Source: Dactylorhiza incarnata (Eukaryota; Streptophyta; Magnoliopsida; Asparagales; Orchidaceae). From it: a stretch of DNA of 64,000 nt. The translations under genes were made by a program, and so were the position numbers. Under the pieces are notes generated by a model, which saw only the letters and a list, made by a program, of their open reading frames with translations, did not search any database and had not been told where the DNA came from. The stretch lies in NCBI GenBank assembly GCA_033032865.1, contig JAWHQI010000258.1:3968001-4032000 (forward strand). The letters are read 5' to 3'. Within the stretch, counting starts at the first letter, position 1. The number at the start of each line of letters is the position of its first letter. Below, piece after piece: positions 1-10,199 of the stretch.

Positions 1-1130
1 GCTCCGAGTAAAGCCAACCTCCCGAACAGCCTTACTGAACTTATCAAACCATGCCTGTGGGGATTGTTTGAGACCATAGATGGATTTCTTAAGATGACAT
101 ACTCGGGACTCCCCCGTGGTCTCAAACCCGGGAGGTTGCTGCATGTATACTGTTTCTTGTAGATCGCCATTTAAAAAGGCATTCTTGATATCCAGCTGAT
201 GGAGAGGCCATTGGCGATGCACAGCCACTGAGAGAAGGACACGAACGGTGTTGAGCTTGGACACCGGAGAGAACGTTTCCTCATAGTCGAGACCTTGTTG
301 TTGAGTGAAGCCACGAGCCACCAGTCGGGCTTTAAGACGGTCAATTGTCCCATCTGAAGCGTGCTTGATTACAAAGACCCATTTGCAACCAACAGTAGTC
401 TGGCCTGGAGGGAAAGGAACCAGATCTCATGTCTGATTGGCCCAGAGAGCTGTCATTTCGTCGTCCATGGCTGCCCGCCAGCCCGGATGTTGGAGAGCCT
501 CCTGCATGGAGTTAGGGATAGAAATAGAGGATAGAAAAGTAGCAAAGGTGTGTAGCGGTGGTGACAGGCGATGTAAAGATACATAGTTCGCCATGGGATG
601 AGCGGTGGAGGTCGGTGCCGGATCAGCAGGTTGCAGAGTGTCAGAGGTCGAGGCCGACTGCATTGGGGCGACGGAGCGAGGAAGGCGACGAGTATAGACA
701 CGGAGAAGAGGAGGCTTGTTGGGAGCAGGAGCCGGGATAGGAAGGAGGGATGGTGGAGAGGTGACTGGGATTACAGGTCTAGGTAAGAATTGTGGTGGAA
801 GAGGGGGATTTTGGTTGGAGAAGAAAGGTTGATCTTCCCGGAAGGTAACATCAGCCGAGACTGTCACCTTGCGGGTAGTAGGAGAGTAGCAGACATATCC
901 TTTCTGAGTATGGGAGTAACCGACGAACACGTATTTGGCTGCTCGTGGTGCCAACTTGTCTGTCGACGGACCAAGTAAGTGAACGTAGCAGGTACATCCA
1001 AAAATGCGAGGGGTGAGAGAGAGTGGTGGAGTAGAGGGGAAGAGGATACTGAACGGAGTAGCATTATGAAGGACGGAGGAAGGGAGACGGTTGATAAGGT
1101 AGCATGTTGTTGACAACGCAAAGTTCCAAT
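1..1130 (-). pseudogene. copia A integrase C-terminal part and start of reverse transcriptase
   Basis: The minus strand at about 430-1130 encodes the copia integrase C-terminal segment, with motifs AYWNFALSTTCYLINRLPSS and YVFVGYSHTQKGYVCYSP, followed by a proline-rich linker. A stop near 426 replaces a conserved Trp codon after WANQT. Below that, frames shift but the RT start is readable (LHQLDIKNAFLNGDLQE region near 150-200, then a KSIYGLKQSPQAWF region near 50-90). This is the downstream half of the gene whose upstream half lies at 2452-3845. It cannot make a full polyprotein as it stands. Confidence 0.85.
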
Positions 1131-1137
1131 AAGCCTT

Positions 1138-2451
1138 GTGATGCGGAGCATAGGCGAGGACGAGCTTTGGGCCCATTCGGAGCTGATTTGGCGACTTACC
1201 ATATATGGCGTGCCCGGATCGACGATCCGACTCCGTGGATGCGTTCGGATTCGTGTTGCGAGTCGATTCCATATATAACATTTTGTATTTTGAGTATTAT
1301 TTCATGTAGTTATGGCATCGGAACCGCCGGCCAATCATAGCCGTCGATTTTGGTTGCCCTAATATTGTTTTTCTTATAAATAGATCTTTAGGGCTGCTGG
1401 AATTTTCATTGCTGAAATTTGGAGTCTTCTTCCTCATTTCCGGTGATCTCCTCCGCGGTGCCGACTCCATGGAACCCCTTGGTGACGACTCCTTGGGTAA
1501 GTTATCTTCTATATTTGTATTTCCCTCCTCCACCAAACAGCCACCTCCTCCTTCCCTCCCAGCCGCCAACCTCCTGTCAAAGCTCCAGCCACCAGCCCCT
1601 GTTAAGTCTCAGCCACCAGTACCCCCTTCTGTCCAAAGGAATTCCTCTCTATTGATAGCTACTGTAGATTAATGAAATTCACTATTCATTAGCTATGGTT
1701 TTATTCCCCCCAGGTGGACTGACGGCCTGAAAACCTCCCGCAGCCTACTTCTTCCCCTCCAGCCCACCGCCTCCCCCTCAGCCTTGATTCCCTGCAGCCA
1801 CCTCCTCCCTGCTGCCCGCCTACAGCCACCAGCCATCCCGCCTCCTCTACAACCCCAGCCCTATTCTCCCCATGTTCCCTGCTGCCCTCAGCCCCGTTTC
1901 CTCCCCCTTTTTCCACGTGGATCCACCCTCCAACAGCCCCTTCACCCCAGATCGCAGATCTGTCCAGATCTGGACAAAACTGTCCAGATCCAGTCCCGTA
2001 CCCACCGGTCCAGTCCCTAACCATCTATACCCGCAGCCAACACCTCCCCTTCCGTGGAGCCACCTCCCTCTTGCCCGATCTAGTCTTCCACCACCCGAAA
2101 ACCCCATTTCGCCTCCAAAATCCAGATTTATGTTGAATCGCTGCAGCCCTAAATTATTTTCAGACTTCTGCCTTGTGTTTTTGTATTGTTGAAGGTGTTG
2201 AAACATTGTTGCATTGTGGTAATCTTATACCTGTTTGGATGTTCATTTTATTCTAGTTATTTGTGCCTAGATAAATCTCTAACTGCAGGAAGGAATTATT
2301 CGCCATAATTAATTATTGTATCTTGTTGTGAATTTATCTGCGTGGGATATTTTGTGTTTATTATCTAACTGTGGCTAATCCGTCGGGCATTACATAGCAT
2401 ATAGGGTTAGGTTGCGAATTTTCCGCCGCCTATAGATTCGTCCTGCGTCAC
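1138..2451. mobile_element. 1.3-kb insertion in copia A integrase, with short TIRs and CTT duplication
   Basis: Comparison with the same integrase site in element B shows that copia sequence stops at 1137 and resumes at 2452. The inserted segment begins GTGATGCGG and ends CTGCGTCAC, an imperfect 9-bp terminal inverted repeat. CTT is duplicated on both sides (1135-1137 and 2452-2454; CCTT is possible if the end is moved by one base). Inside, the plus strand has a TATA-like ATAAATAG (about 1375), an ATG near 1468, a possible donor GGTAAGT near 1495, and proline-rich open frames that may be non-coding. No transposase is seen, so this is a non-autonomous DNA element of unassigned superfamily; a 3-bp duplication fits CACTA or PIF/Harbinger types but the ends are not CACTA. 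Confidence 0.65.
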
Positions 2452-3845
2452 CTTGGGTACCTGTATTTGAAGCATGATGGAGCGTGCAACATCAAGATGT
2501 CTATTTTTGCGTTCAGCAACACCGTTTTGTTGGGGTGTATAGGCACAGGATGTTTGATGAATAATCCCAAATTCTGAGCAGAGGTTGGCAAATTCATGGC
2601 TAGTGTATTCGCGAGCGTTATCCGTTCGGAGGGTTTTTATTGGTTCGGAAAACTGAGTGCGAATCTCAAGGACAAACGTGTTGAACACACGGGGAAGTTC
2701 GGAGCGATCACGAAGTAAGTATAGCCATGTCATTCGAGAATAATCATCAATAAACGTGATAAAGTAGCGATAACCAGAAACACTTGTAATTTTATACGGG
2801 CCCCTAATATCAGAGTGTACTAAAACAAACAAAAGGAGCAGAGCTCCGAGTACAATGAGGAAGAAATGATGAGCGGTGTTGTTTACCCAGAATAAATGAA
2901 TCACAACTAAAAGAAGGAAGATAAATCTCTAGAAGAGCCTTCTGGAGGACTGGAAGAGGAGCATGTCTGAGACGTCGGTGCCAATCAACTGAGGAGACGG
3001 AAGAGAGGATGGTAGGGGGAGCATCAAGAAGGTAGAGCCCATTTTGCAGTCGTCCTTTACCAATGATACTCTGCGTCCGTCGATCCTGCATAAGAAAGGA
3101 AGAGGAGGTGAATGTCGCTGAGCAATTCAAATTTGTAGTGAGGCGACTGACAGAAAGTAAATTGAACGAGGAGCCCGGAACATGAAGAGCCGAGCGGAGA
3201 GAGAGAGAGAGGAATTGAGAAGAATATCAGCCGAGCCGGAGAGAGTGAAGGAATAGCTGCAGACGAGAGGATCTGAACCCGAATGCTCTGAAGATGAGGT
3301 GGGACACGAGTCATCATCATATCAATACAAACTGTTTCCTTCTGAGCACGTTGGGCAGCGAGATCCGTAGTAGACGGTTGATGTCGGATCCAGGCTTCGG
3401 CCAGAGTCTTGGACTGAGCAACAAATGAGATCATATCGGCAGCACCGCCAGTGTCAAGAGTCTGAAGATCTGTTATGATGTCGTAGAGGTGCTGGAGACT
3501 GTCCTTCTCATCCCACATTGCCTTGTCCATCTCGTGATACATGGTCATTCTGTAAGGTTCGCTGTCAAGGGAGTTGAGAAGTCAAGTCTGAACTCGGCCA
3601 TCGTCACGTAGCCAGTCATCCGGAGGTGTAGAAGGAGCATCCCTAGTGAGATGGTGCAGAAGTCCTTTAGACTGGAGCACCCTACGGACGGAATGCACCC
3701 ATTCAATGAAGTTCTTCTTCCCAGTGAGAGAGATGGTGATGATCCTCAACTCGTCGCGTAGTTCAGGAGTAGAAAGCAGGCGGGCTGCAGGAGAGGTAGT
3801 GGTCTGCCCATCGGGATGCACGGAGTGATCACCGGAGGAACCCAT
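2452..3845 (-). pseudogene. copia A gag, protease tail, pre-integrase and integrase core
   Basis: The gag start codon is at 3845 on the minus strand (MGSSGDHSVHPDG). Gag continues in broken frames to about 3130. Then come the GAG-pre-integrase zinc region (WHRRLRHAPLPVLQKALLE) and the integrase catalytic core with HSDIRGP, FIDDYSRMTWLYLL, LRTDNAREY and QNGVAERKN, so the DD-35-E residues can be seen. Protease and the gag zinc knuckle are degraded or out of frame. The frame ends where the 1138-2451 insertion begins. Confidence 0.85.
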
Positions 3846-4559
3846 TGCAGAGAGAATGACAAGGCTGTTGGAGAGGAGAGGAGACCGCTGCGACTAGAGG
3901 GAGCTGCGGTTAGAAGACCGCTGGAGGGCGCGACTAGAGGGCGCGGTCAGCAAGGGGGGTCTGCGACTAGAGGAGAGCTGCGACTAAAGGAGGGCGCGGC
4001 TAAAGGAGAGCGCAGTTATAGGAGGGCGCAGTCTGTGGTTAGAAGACCGCTGGAGGGGGCGGCTAGAAGAGAGCTGCGACTAGAGGAGAGCTCGACAGAG
4101 CTCGGCAGAGGGCGCGGGCGACTAGAGAAGTGCGCGGTCTGCGGTTAGAAGACCGCTAGAGGGCGCGAGCTGCGACTGGAGGAGAGCTCGGCAGAGCTCG
4201 GCAGAGGGCGCGGGTGGTCTGCGATGTAGAGCGCGGGCGAGAGAGGTCGGAAGTGGCGGGGCCCACTTGTCAGGCTGAGAAAACCTATAAGAGCTCCGAT
4301 GAGAAGCTGGAGAGGGGAGCTCGCAGGAGGGGGGAGGGCTGCAGTCAGAGAAAGGAGAGACCGCAGGGAGAAATAGAGACCGCAGGGGGGGGGGGGGGGG
4401 AACTCGCACGGGAAGGGCGGGGAGGTCTGCGGTCAGAGAAGGAGAGACCGCAGGGAGAAAAAGAGACCGCAGGGGGGTACTCGCACGGGAAGGGCAGGGA
4501 GGTCTGCGGTCACAAATTTTGGAGATCTAGAAAAAATTTTGAACATGTCTATGATACCA
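3846..4559 (-). other. copia A leader with GC-rich degenerate repeats and primer binding site
   Basis: This stretch between the LTR and gag has no protein I recognise. It has many short copies of units such as GCTGCGACTAGAGGAG and GGTCTGCGGTCAGAGAA, a poly-G run near 4386-4400, and the tRNA-Met-type binding site next to the LTR (4549-4559). Long open frames through it result from the repeats and GC content. Confidence 0.7.
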
Positions 4560-4745
4560 TGTAGAAAAGTACAGAACCTTGTATATTCTTTTCTCTATGT
4601 ACCAAATACAATGTATGAATACAAATATATAGGAGGGAGAAAGAGAGGGGAAAACCTTATACACAATGTGAGACTAAAGAGAGAGAGAGAGAAATAAGAA
4701 AATATATGGGCTCCAGAATGGGCCATTACATGGGCTTTTCTAACA
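4560..4745 (-). repeat. 5' LTR of copia A
   Basis: On the plus strand it starts TGTAGAAAAG and ends CTTTTCTAACA, a TG...CA pair with short inverted ends. It is 186 bp and lies next to the primer binding site. It contains a GAGA-rich stretch near 4673-4693. Confidence 0.8.
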
Positions 4746-4777
4746 GCACAGAATAATAATCAGTGATAGTTTTTTTA

Positions 4778-4894
4778 GAGCAATGTTAATAGCACCCCAC
4801 ATTATGCTGATAGCACCCCATAATTATTGTTTAAATTTAATATTATGCGGTTATAATAGCACCCCATTTTTTACATCCGCCCCCTTCCTTTTCC
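4778..4894 (+). repeat. left terminal inverted repeat of the Pack-MULE
   Basis: Starts GAGCAATGTTAATAGCACCC and pairs with 5516-5632 with four mismatches. Confidence 0.85.
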
Positions 4895-5084
4895 GCTTGA
4901 TTTCCGGTGAAAAGCACACGACCTCGCAAGCGGAATCAGGTTTGATTTCCGGTTAATACCGCAAGTTGCCACCATCTCCACTCCCTCCTGCCTGTATTTT
5001 CTTCTCTTCCACCGGAGGCGATAATCCCTCACCAAAAACAGAGGAAACGAAACCGTCCAAGTACAAAAATCACTAGACAGCCGC

Positions 5085-5121
<37 letters not shown>

Positions 5122-5148
5122 TCCCTCTCCATCGTTTGTATAATTCTA

Positions 5149-5502
5149 GACTCCGCGGTTGTCTCGCAGGCCATTGAGTTCTGCGACCGCCTCAAGGCCG
5201 GTCATCCACCATCCCTACTCCGCTTCTGCCTTGATCGCCTCCTCAACTCCCCCATTGTCCATGTCCAGTTCTGGTGCCTCCAATCTCTCCACGACGCCAT
5301 ACGCCTCTCCTACTCCTCCCTCTTCGCCGCCGACGATGACATCCTACCCCTCCTCCGCGCATCCCTTCTGGCTCTCTTCTCGCCGTCGGGTTTACTGGTC
5401 CATCGGGCGGCGGGCGGAAGAGGCGTAGAAGGTCTGGCCTTGGCTCGGGTTGCAGAAGAGGGAGAAGTGGCAGGCGGAAGAGGCGGAAGTTGCAACCATT
5501 AA
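5149..5502 (+). pseudogene. captured gene fragment resembling the exportin-T (PAUSED) N-terminal region
   Basis: An open frame begins just after an acceptor-like TTCTAG and runs 117 codons to a TAA. It reads DSAVVSQAIEFCDRLKAG and then VHVQFWCLQSLHDAIRLSY. The FWCLQ-x-L-x-D-x-x-R-x-x-Y pattern with an upstream SQA-x-x-(Y/F)C helix is what I know from the N-terminal HEAT repeats of plant exportin-T, the tRNA nuclear export karyopherin. Recognition is from memory of the family, not a search. About 80 residues look homologous; the tail (after about 5395) turns Gly- and Arg-rich and is probably not native. The intact protein is close to 1000 residues, so this is a small fragment carried by the mobile element. 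It could still be transcribed as a chimera or an antisense RNA. Confidence 0.6.
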
Positions 5503-5515
5503 TGCTTCAGGCATT

Positions 5516-5632
5516 GGAAAAGGAAGGGGGCGAATGTAAAAAATGGGGTGCTATTATAACCGTATAATATTAAATTTAAATAATAATTATGGGGTGCTAT
5601 CAGCATAATGTAGGGTGCTATTAACATTGCTC
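5516..5632 (-). repeat. right terminal inverted repeat of the Pack-MULE
   Basis: Reverse complement partner of 4778-4894; ends with ...CATTGCTC. Confidence 0.85.
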
Positions 5633-7644
5633 ATAAATGAAGAGAGAGTAATCTACCTTATTCTTAGAAAAATTACAATACATAACAACATGACTATACT
5701 TTTCAAACTAAGCTTTAGGGAATTGTTCAAAGACAATATAAAGCCTTTTGAGATTACATCGAACTCTCCCCATGGCAATTAAAAACATGTGTGGGGGAAG
5801 TGGATGGATTTTTTATGTAGGATGTCATGACTAGCTAAAAAAATCTTAAAAAGACTTGCTAATCCTAAGTATCAGATCTTATTACTTATATAAAGCATTG
5901 AACTGAGTGATTATTTAATTATAAATTTTTTGAAGACACTGAATCATTCGTGAAAAATCTTTCATAAATTCAACAACACTCAAGCCCTTATCCCACCATA
6001 GTGGGGTCGAAAAATCATTCACAGATATTTAAAAAAAAATGAAAGCAAATAACATTAAAAATTCATTAAGGTCCTCACGCATCATATTGAATTAAAGCAA
6101 ATGATTGAGAATTATGTGGAAGATCGTGTGGAGAAAAGAGAGGTATTTTCCAATTCACAGACAGATCATAGACACAATTTTGCTCACGACCGCCACCAAT
6201 CATCTTCTTCATCTTTAAGACTTTAAAAATAGAATGAGTTACATAGATTGTCACAAAGCACTTCAAAGATTTTGTAATTTTGCTGACAGTTAAGAAATAG
6301 GATATTTTGGAGCGAGAAGGATTGAGAATAAAGTAATTTCAGTGGTTAAATAGAGATTCTTAACACAACACGAAAACAGATGGGTCATTAACATTTGTGT
6401 AAGGCAGCATACTTAATAATCGGTGGAGTGAACTTTGGACGAAAGAGCAATACCCAAAGAAGCAAGAGTAGTTCCACTTAATAAAACTTTCATCTTAAAC
6501 ATTTTCGTTTTATTTCCAGCTAGAATTGCATTTTTAAAATTTTTGTTTTAAATATATAAGGCGAGAAATGCCCCCCCGACGCTGTTGTTTTCTGTTGCTC
6601 AGTGACCCTCGGCAGCGGCCTCCATTTTCAAGCATTGTGGATATTCTTAAGAATCTCCTCAAATCACACACGATGCAGGCGTAGAGCTCATGAAGTAAAT
6701 CCCTCCTCATCTTCCTGTTACAAGCAGTTGCGTTGATTCGTATGATTATTTGTGTAATTCCCTCTTTAGCTAACAGTTGATGTTTGATATATCCAAATAG
6801 GATAGCGCACAATTATATTTTAAATTAAATTAAATTTTTTTTAATATTATGTTTGTCGAAATGATGAATAAAATACTATTATTTAGGAGTAATTTTAGTT
6901 TTGTATGCGCCTACAGTTTTTTGTAAATAATTTATAAGATTATTTGAACCTGAAGGAGATCAAGGGGCCTTGGTATTTACTATCTTATAAAATTGTGCTT
7001 ATTCCTCACAGCAATGGAATCATGTGTGCAGTTTGCGAGTGAATTATTATATTATGAAATTGTGCAGACGTTTGTAAGAATTCTGTATTTGTGAAAGATT
7101 GAATCGTATTGATGGGAGATAACGTTGGATCAGCGATGAAAATTTGCTCATAAAATGCTTCCAAGGTCGAGCATTTCCATTTGTCGATGCCAACAAGTTG
7201 GTTATTGTTTGAAGATTTGAGGAAGCTCTAGCTGCTGACAGGGGAAACTACAGCAAAGAGGAGCCTTGTTGAGCTTCTGAAATTGCTATATATCAAAGGG
7301 AATGAAGCGATAAACTGCCCAAATTTCATTTTCTTATATATAAAAACTTGTGCTTTGATGCAAAATTACGAAATAAATATCTTTTCAAAGGAGGATTCTA
7401 TTAAATATGAATAATGTAGTTCTCATAAGTTACTCCGAGCTATATGCTCCACAAATTAGAGCCCAAATAACAATTTTCATATCATCAGTGGGCGGCCACA
7501 AAAAAACATGGATGCTCTGTTAATCAGAATGTAACAATGCAGAGAATCCCAAAAAAACCAGCAAAATCCCCAACAGGATCCCTGATGTATTTCAGCGCCA
7601 TGAAAAAGACCTAAAAAAAAAACTGCTAATCACTAACCCTATAA
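5633..7644. other. AT-rich region downstream of the VIN3-like gene
   Basis: No gene is recognised in these 2 kb. There are short open frames (for example minus 6534-6812, 92 codons) with no domain I know. A 40-bp LINE tail lies at 5971-6010. The part next to 7644 probably holds the 3' untranslated region of the VIN3-like gene, but no poly(A) signal could be fixed. Confidence 0.5.
5971..6010 (-). mobile_element. isolated 3' tail of an RTE-type LINE
   Basis: CAACAACACTCAAGCCCTTA and the following CCCACCATAGTGG-type sequence match the terminal bases of the LINE at 19972 almost base for base. Only about 40 bp is present, as expected of a severely 5'-truncated insertion. Confidence 0.6.
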
Positions 7645-8477
7645 TCAATGCCACAACCTGCTGCAGAACCCCCTTTCCACTCCTGACTTTTTGTTATTGC
7701 AAATCCCATCCATAAAAGCGTCGGCCAACTGCGCCACCAGTCCTCCGGGATCGTCGATCAGGACGTGAATGAACGTGCTCACCACTCTCCGTTCCTGCTG
7801 CGTCGCCTTGAGGCTGAACCACGTCAAGAACTTCACCCTAAACTCCTTCTCCATGTGCCCCTCGCACTCCAGCCACCTGATCACCTTTACGCAATACTCG
7901 TAATCCCTCTCCGCCGATTCCTTCTTGTTCGCCGAGCCGGGAGCATCGAGAACTATGCTCGGCTTGCTCGGCGTTATAAATGCGCCGGCCTCCGGCACCA
8001 GGTGGCTCTCGTTGTTATCGACCTCATGCTTGTAGACTTTGATTGCGAGGTGATCATCGCTGGAGTTCGTCGAACCTCGCTGGGAATCAGTTTGGATGAT
8101 TACAGGCTGCTCGACGATCTCGTGTTCTTTCTTCAGGAACGACGAAATGCAGTTCAGGTCAGGCACCTTGGCGCCCGCGCCGCTATGGTTTTGGGTACAG
8201 CACTTGGACTCCCACCTGCCGAATTCCTTGGTGCTGCTGAATGGAGCTGCTCTGAAGAAATATTCAGTCGAAGGGCGGAGTCCCGATATCATGATCCTCG
8301 TCTCTGGCCGCAGAATGATGCAGGTCGGCTCTTCTGGATACTCAAATTCCTCAGAACCCCGATGCCAGAGTTTGCATCCTATGATATTCTCCTCGAAAAC
8401 TTCGTCTCTGGAACAAAGAGAGACGATGACGGAAGTTGGGGAGAGATCTTCGAATTGGATGCAGAAAACTTGAGAAC
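7645..8477 (-). CDS. VIN3-like (VEL family) protein, last coding exon: FNIII and VEL domains
   Basis: VIN3-like proteins bind Polycomb repressive complex 2 and help place H3K27me3 on target genes such as floral repressors. This 833-bp exon follows a CAG acceptor (8478-8480). It starts in phase with GSQVFCIQFEDLSPTSVIVS, the fibronectin type III domain, which continues through the ISGLRPSTEYFFRA region. After a charged linker comes the VEL (VID) domain: YEYCVKVIRWLECEGHMEKE, then FRVKFLTWFSLKATQQERRV. It ends GFCSRLWH followed by TGA at 7645, the usual ending of the family, so the C-terminus is intact. No frame breaks are seen. Which member of the family it is (VIN3, VIL1, VIL2 and so on) needs a tree. 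Confidence 0.93.
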
Positions 8478-8545
8478 CTGCAGTGACAAACAGTATAGAG
8501 ATCAGGTCGATTTTAGGCTTGAATGAGGCTGCAAAGAAAATGTAC

Positions 8546-8868
8546 CTGGGATATTTAGACCGGCACTGGCCATGAGGTCGAAGGAAGAAGAAAGCATGGA
8601 GTCCAGAGAATCCACGGCATAACCGCAAAGCTTCTGAATCTCGGCGCCGACGGTGAGCCGGTTGACGATGCCACGCGCCATCACGTTGGATACTCTATCG
8701 AGGGTTCCGACCTCTTTCTTGAGCTTCCTCACCGCCGCATTCACAATGTTGTGGAGTTGTTTGAAGCGTTCAGTTCCTTTAAGGATCTTGTCACTTAATG
8801 AGAGCCTCTCGCATAGCACATCAACCCTCCTCGCATCTTTCGCAATTATTAGCTGTTTTCGCCAGCTT
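8546..8868 (-). CDS. VIN3-like protein, middle exon (region between PHD and FNIII)
   Basis: This 323-bp exon lies between an acceptor (ATGCAG, intron side from 8869) and a donor (CCCAG then GTACAT, intron 8478-8545, 68 bp). It encodes WRKQLIIAKDARRVDVLCER, then LSLSDKILKGTERFKQLHN and MARGIVNRLTVGAEIQKLC, the conserved helical linker that follows the PHD finger in VIN3-like proteins. It enters in phase 2 and leaves in phase 1, matching the flanking exons exactly. The 68-bp intron is short but within the plant range. Confidence 0.93.
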
Positions 8869-9057
8869 CTGCATTTTATCCATTCAAATTATGAATTATA
8901 CATTAGACACAGAGACCATGAAATCAAACAGGAAATGAGACAGATATTTGCCTACTTGTAATCATGGGTTTCTGAACAAAGAAAGTTAGAAATTTTAACC
9001 ACAAAATTTTACTTCAAGTTCTCATAATCAATTTGATTTCTTGCTTACAAAAATCTT

Positions 9058-9450
9058 CATATGGTTTCTATTGATAATGAAAAGGCATATAATCGAGTGC
9101 CGCGAAAATTGATTTCACGTGCATTAAGGAAGAAAGGTGAGTTTGAAGTTATTAAAGATATGTATGACTGATGAGCATTAACTAATAGTACTACCTACTT
9201 CTAGAATGGTTAAAAATTTAAATCACAAAAGATTTACGCCAAGGATCGACATATCTAAGTCGTATTACTCATGGAGAAACTTGGAAAGATATCCAAAGTG
9301 AGGTGTCTTAGGGCATTATTTTGCATATGAAATCATTTTAATATGTGCGATGTCTCTTGAGACAAGTGAAAAATTAAAACAATGGAGACACTGTTTGGAA
9401 GATACAAGGTATCAAAATGGTAGAGCAAAGATTGTGTGCATTGTAATGCA
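9058..9450 (+). pseudogene. decayed LINE reverse transcriptase fragment
   Basis: The plus strand reads MVSIDNEKAYNRVPRKLISR and, after a shift, FEVIKDMYD. This matches the palm region FIDLEKAYDRVPRE ... VIKDMYTNS of the LINE at 19972-21256. Stops and shifts follow. It is an old RTE-clade fragment. Confidence 0.7.
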
Positions 9451-9456
9451 ACCTTA

Positions 9457-9679
9457 GGCTCTGTTTGGCGCGGCGTTTTTGCTCCGGTGAGTTTGGACAA
9501 AACACCACCGTCATAGAATGCATGTTTTTGGCATGAGAACGGTTGTAACCGCCACCAAGAAAAGAAAACTAGTTTTAAACATAAAAGTGAACATAGTTCC
9601 TTTGGTGAGGTCGTGCGTTCACGAACGGCGGTTCATAACCACCGCGTTCACGACCGCCACCACAGCGCCAAACAGAGCC
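9457..9679. mobile_element. Tourist-like (PIF/Harbinger) MITE
   Basis: Ends GGCTCTGTTTGGCGC and GCGCCAAACAGAGCC are perfect inverted repeats, flanked by TTA on both sides (9454-9456, 9680-9682). Size 223 bp, no coding capacity. A relative lies at 36122-36352. Confidence 0.85.
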
Positions 9680-10008
9680 TTAGTGGAAGAATTATAAATC
9701 TATCTTATTAGAAAACAAGAGGATCAGGTAGTCATAAAGTCAAGTTTGCTGCAACTAAGCAAGTCTAAAGAATGTGATAGGAGTGTTGATGATAAGGAGA
9801 CTCTATGGTCATAACAGTTTCTCTACTACTCAGAAAACCCTAAATCACCAAGTCAACACAATGAGTAAGGAAATAAAATTTCTTTTAATGAAGATGCCAG
9901 TCTGTGCTAGGAAGTCGTTAAATAACAAGGTGAAGCACAGCATCAGCCCAAAACCACTTGATATAAGGAATATGAAAAAGAATATAATTTCTTTTATTGT
10001 TCTTCTTT

Positions 10009-10187
10009 AGGAGCCTTGGCGCACCGGTTGAGGTGTTGCCGTGTGACCTTGAGGTCACGGTTTTGAGTCCTGGAAGCAGCCTCTTGCAAAAATGCAGGGT
10101 AAGGTTTGCCTACATTTCACCCTTGTGGTGGGATTCTCCGGACCCTCGCTACGCGGGGATGCTTCGTACACCGGGCTGCCCTCTTTT
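10009..10187 (+). mobile_element. Au-type tRNA-derived SINE
   Basis: The sequence GAGCCTTGGCGCACCGGTTG, the B-box region GGTTTTGAGTCCTGG, CAGCCTCTTGCAAAAATGCAG and the 3' part CACCGGGCTGCCCTCTTTT match the Au SINE family as I know it. A perfect 12-bp target duplication TTGTTCTTCTTT flanks it (9997-10008 and 10188-10199). It is close to full length, with several substitutions, for example in the A box. Confidence 0.9.
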
Positions 10188-10199
10188 TTGTTCTTCTTT

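Larger units (their letters stand above)
1..4745 (-). mobile_element. Ty1-copia LTR retrotransposon A, cut by the window edge and interrupted
   Basis: This element is read on the minus strand. From right to left it has a 186-bp LTR (4560-4745), a primer binding site next to the LTR (4549-4559, whose complement begins TGGTATCATAG, initiator-tRNA-Met type), a GC-rich leader, gag, protease, integrase, and the start of reverse transcriptase, which runs off the left window edge. Gene order gag-PR-INT-RT shows it is Ty1-copia. Reading frames are broken by stops and shifts, and a 1.3-kb segment (1138-2451) splits integrase. Its integrase is similar to that of element B at 26329-30640. The second LTR lies outside the window, so age cannot be estimated here. 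Confidence 0.9.
4778..5632. mobile_element. Pack-MULE-like element with 117-bp terminal inverted repeats
   Basis: The arms at 4778-4894 and 5516-5632 are reverse complements with four mismatches by eye over 117 bp and carry repeated GATAGCACCCC-type words. Long TIRs, under 1 kb in size, no transposase and a gene fragment inside are typical of Pack-MULEs. The expected 9-bp target duplication was not found: the flanks are GTTTTTTTA on the left and ATAAATGAA on the right. Another TIR superfamily therefore cannot be excluded. The interior has a CT repeat (about 5089-5117) and an exportin-T-like open frame. Confidence 0.75.

Noticed and set aside
558..978. Plus-strand open frames over 60 codons opposite copia A
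   Set aside because: They are antisense to a recognised integrase region and have no domain of their own.
1784..2192. Proline-rich open frames in the 1138-2451 insertion
   Set aside because: Low-complexity CCTCC composition keeps several frames open on both strands; no family or start context supports a gene.
6534..6812. 92-codon minus-strand frame as a small gene
   Set aside because: No recognisable motif, no splice or promoter signal, AT-rich surroundings.
7765..8526. 253-codon plus-strand frame over the VIN3-like exon
   Set aside because: Exact antisense of conserved FNIII/VEL coding sequence.
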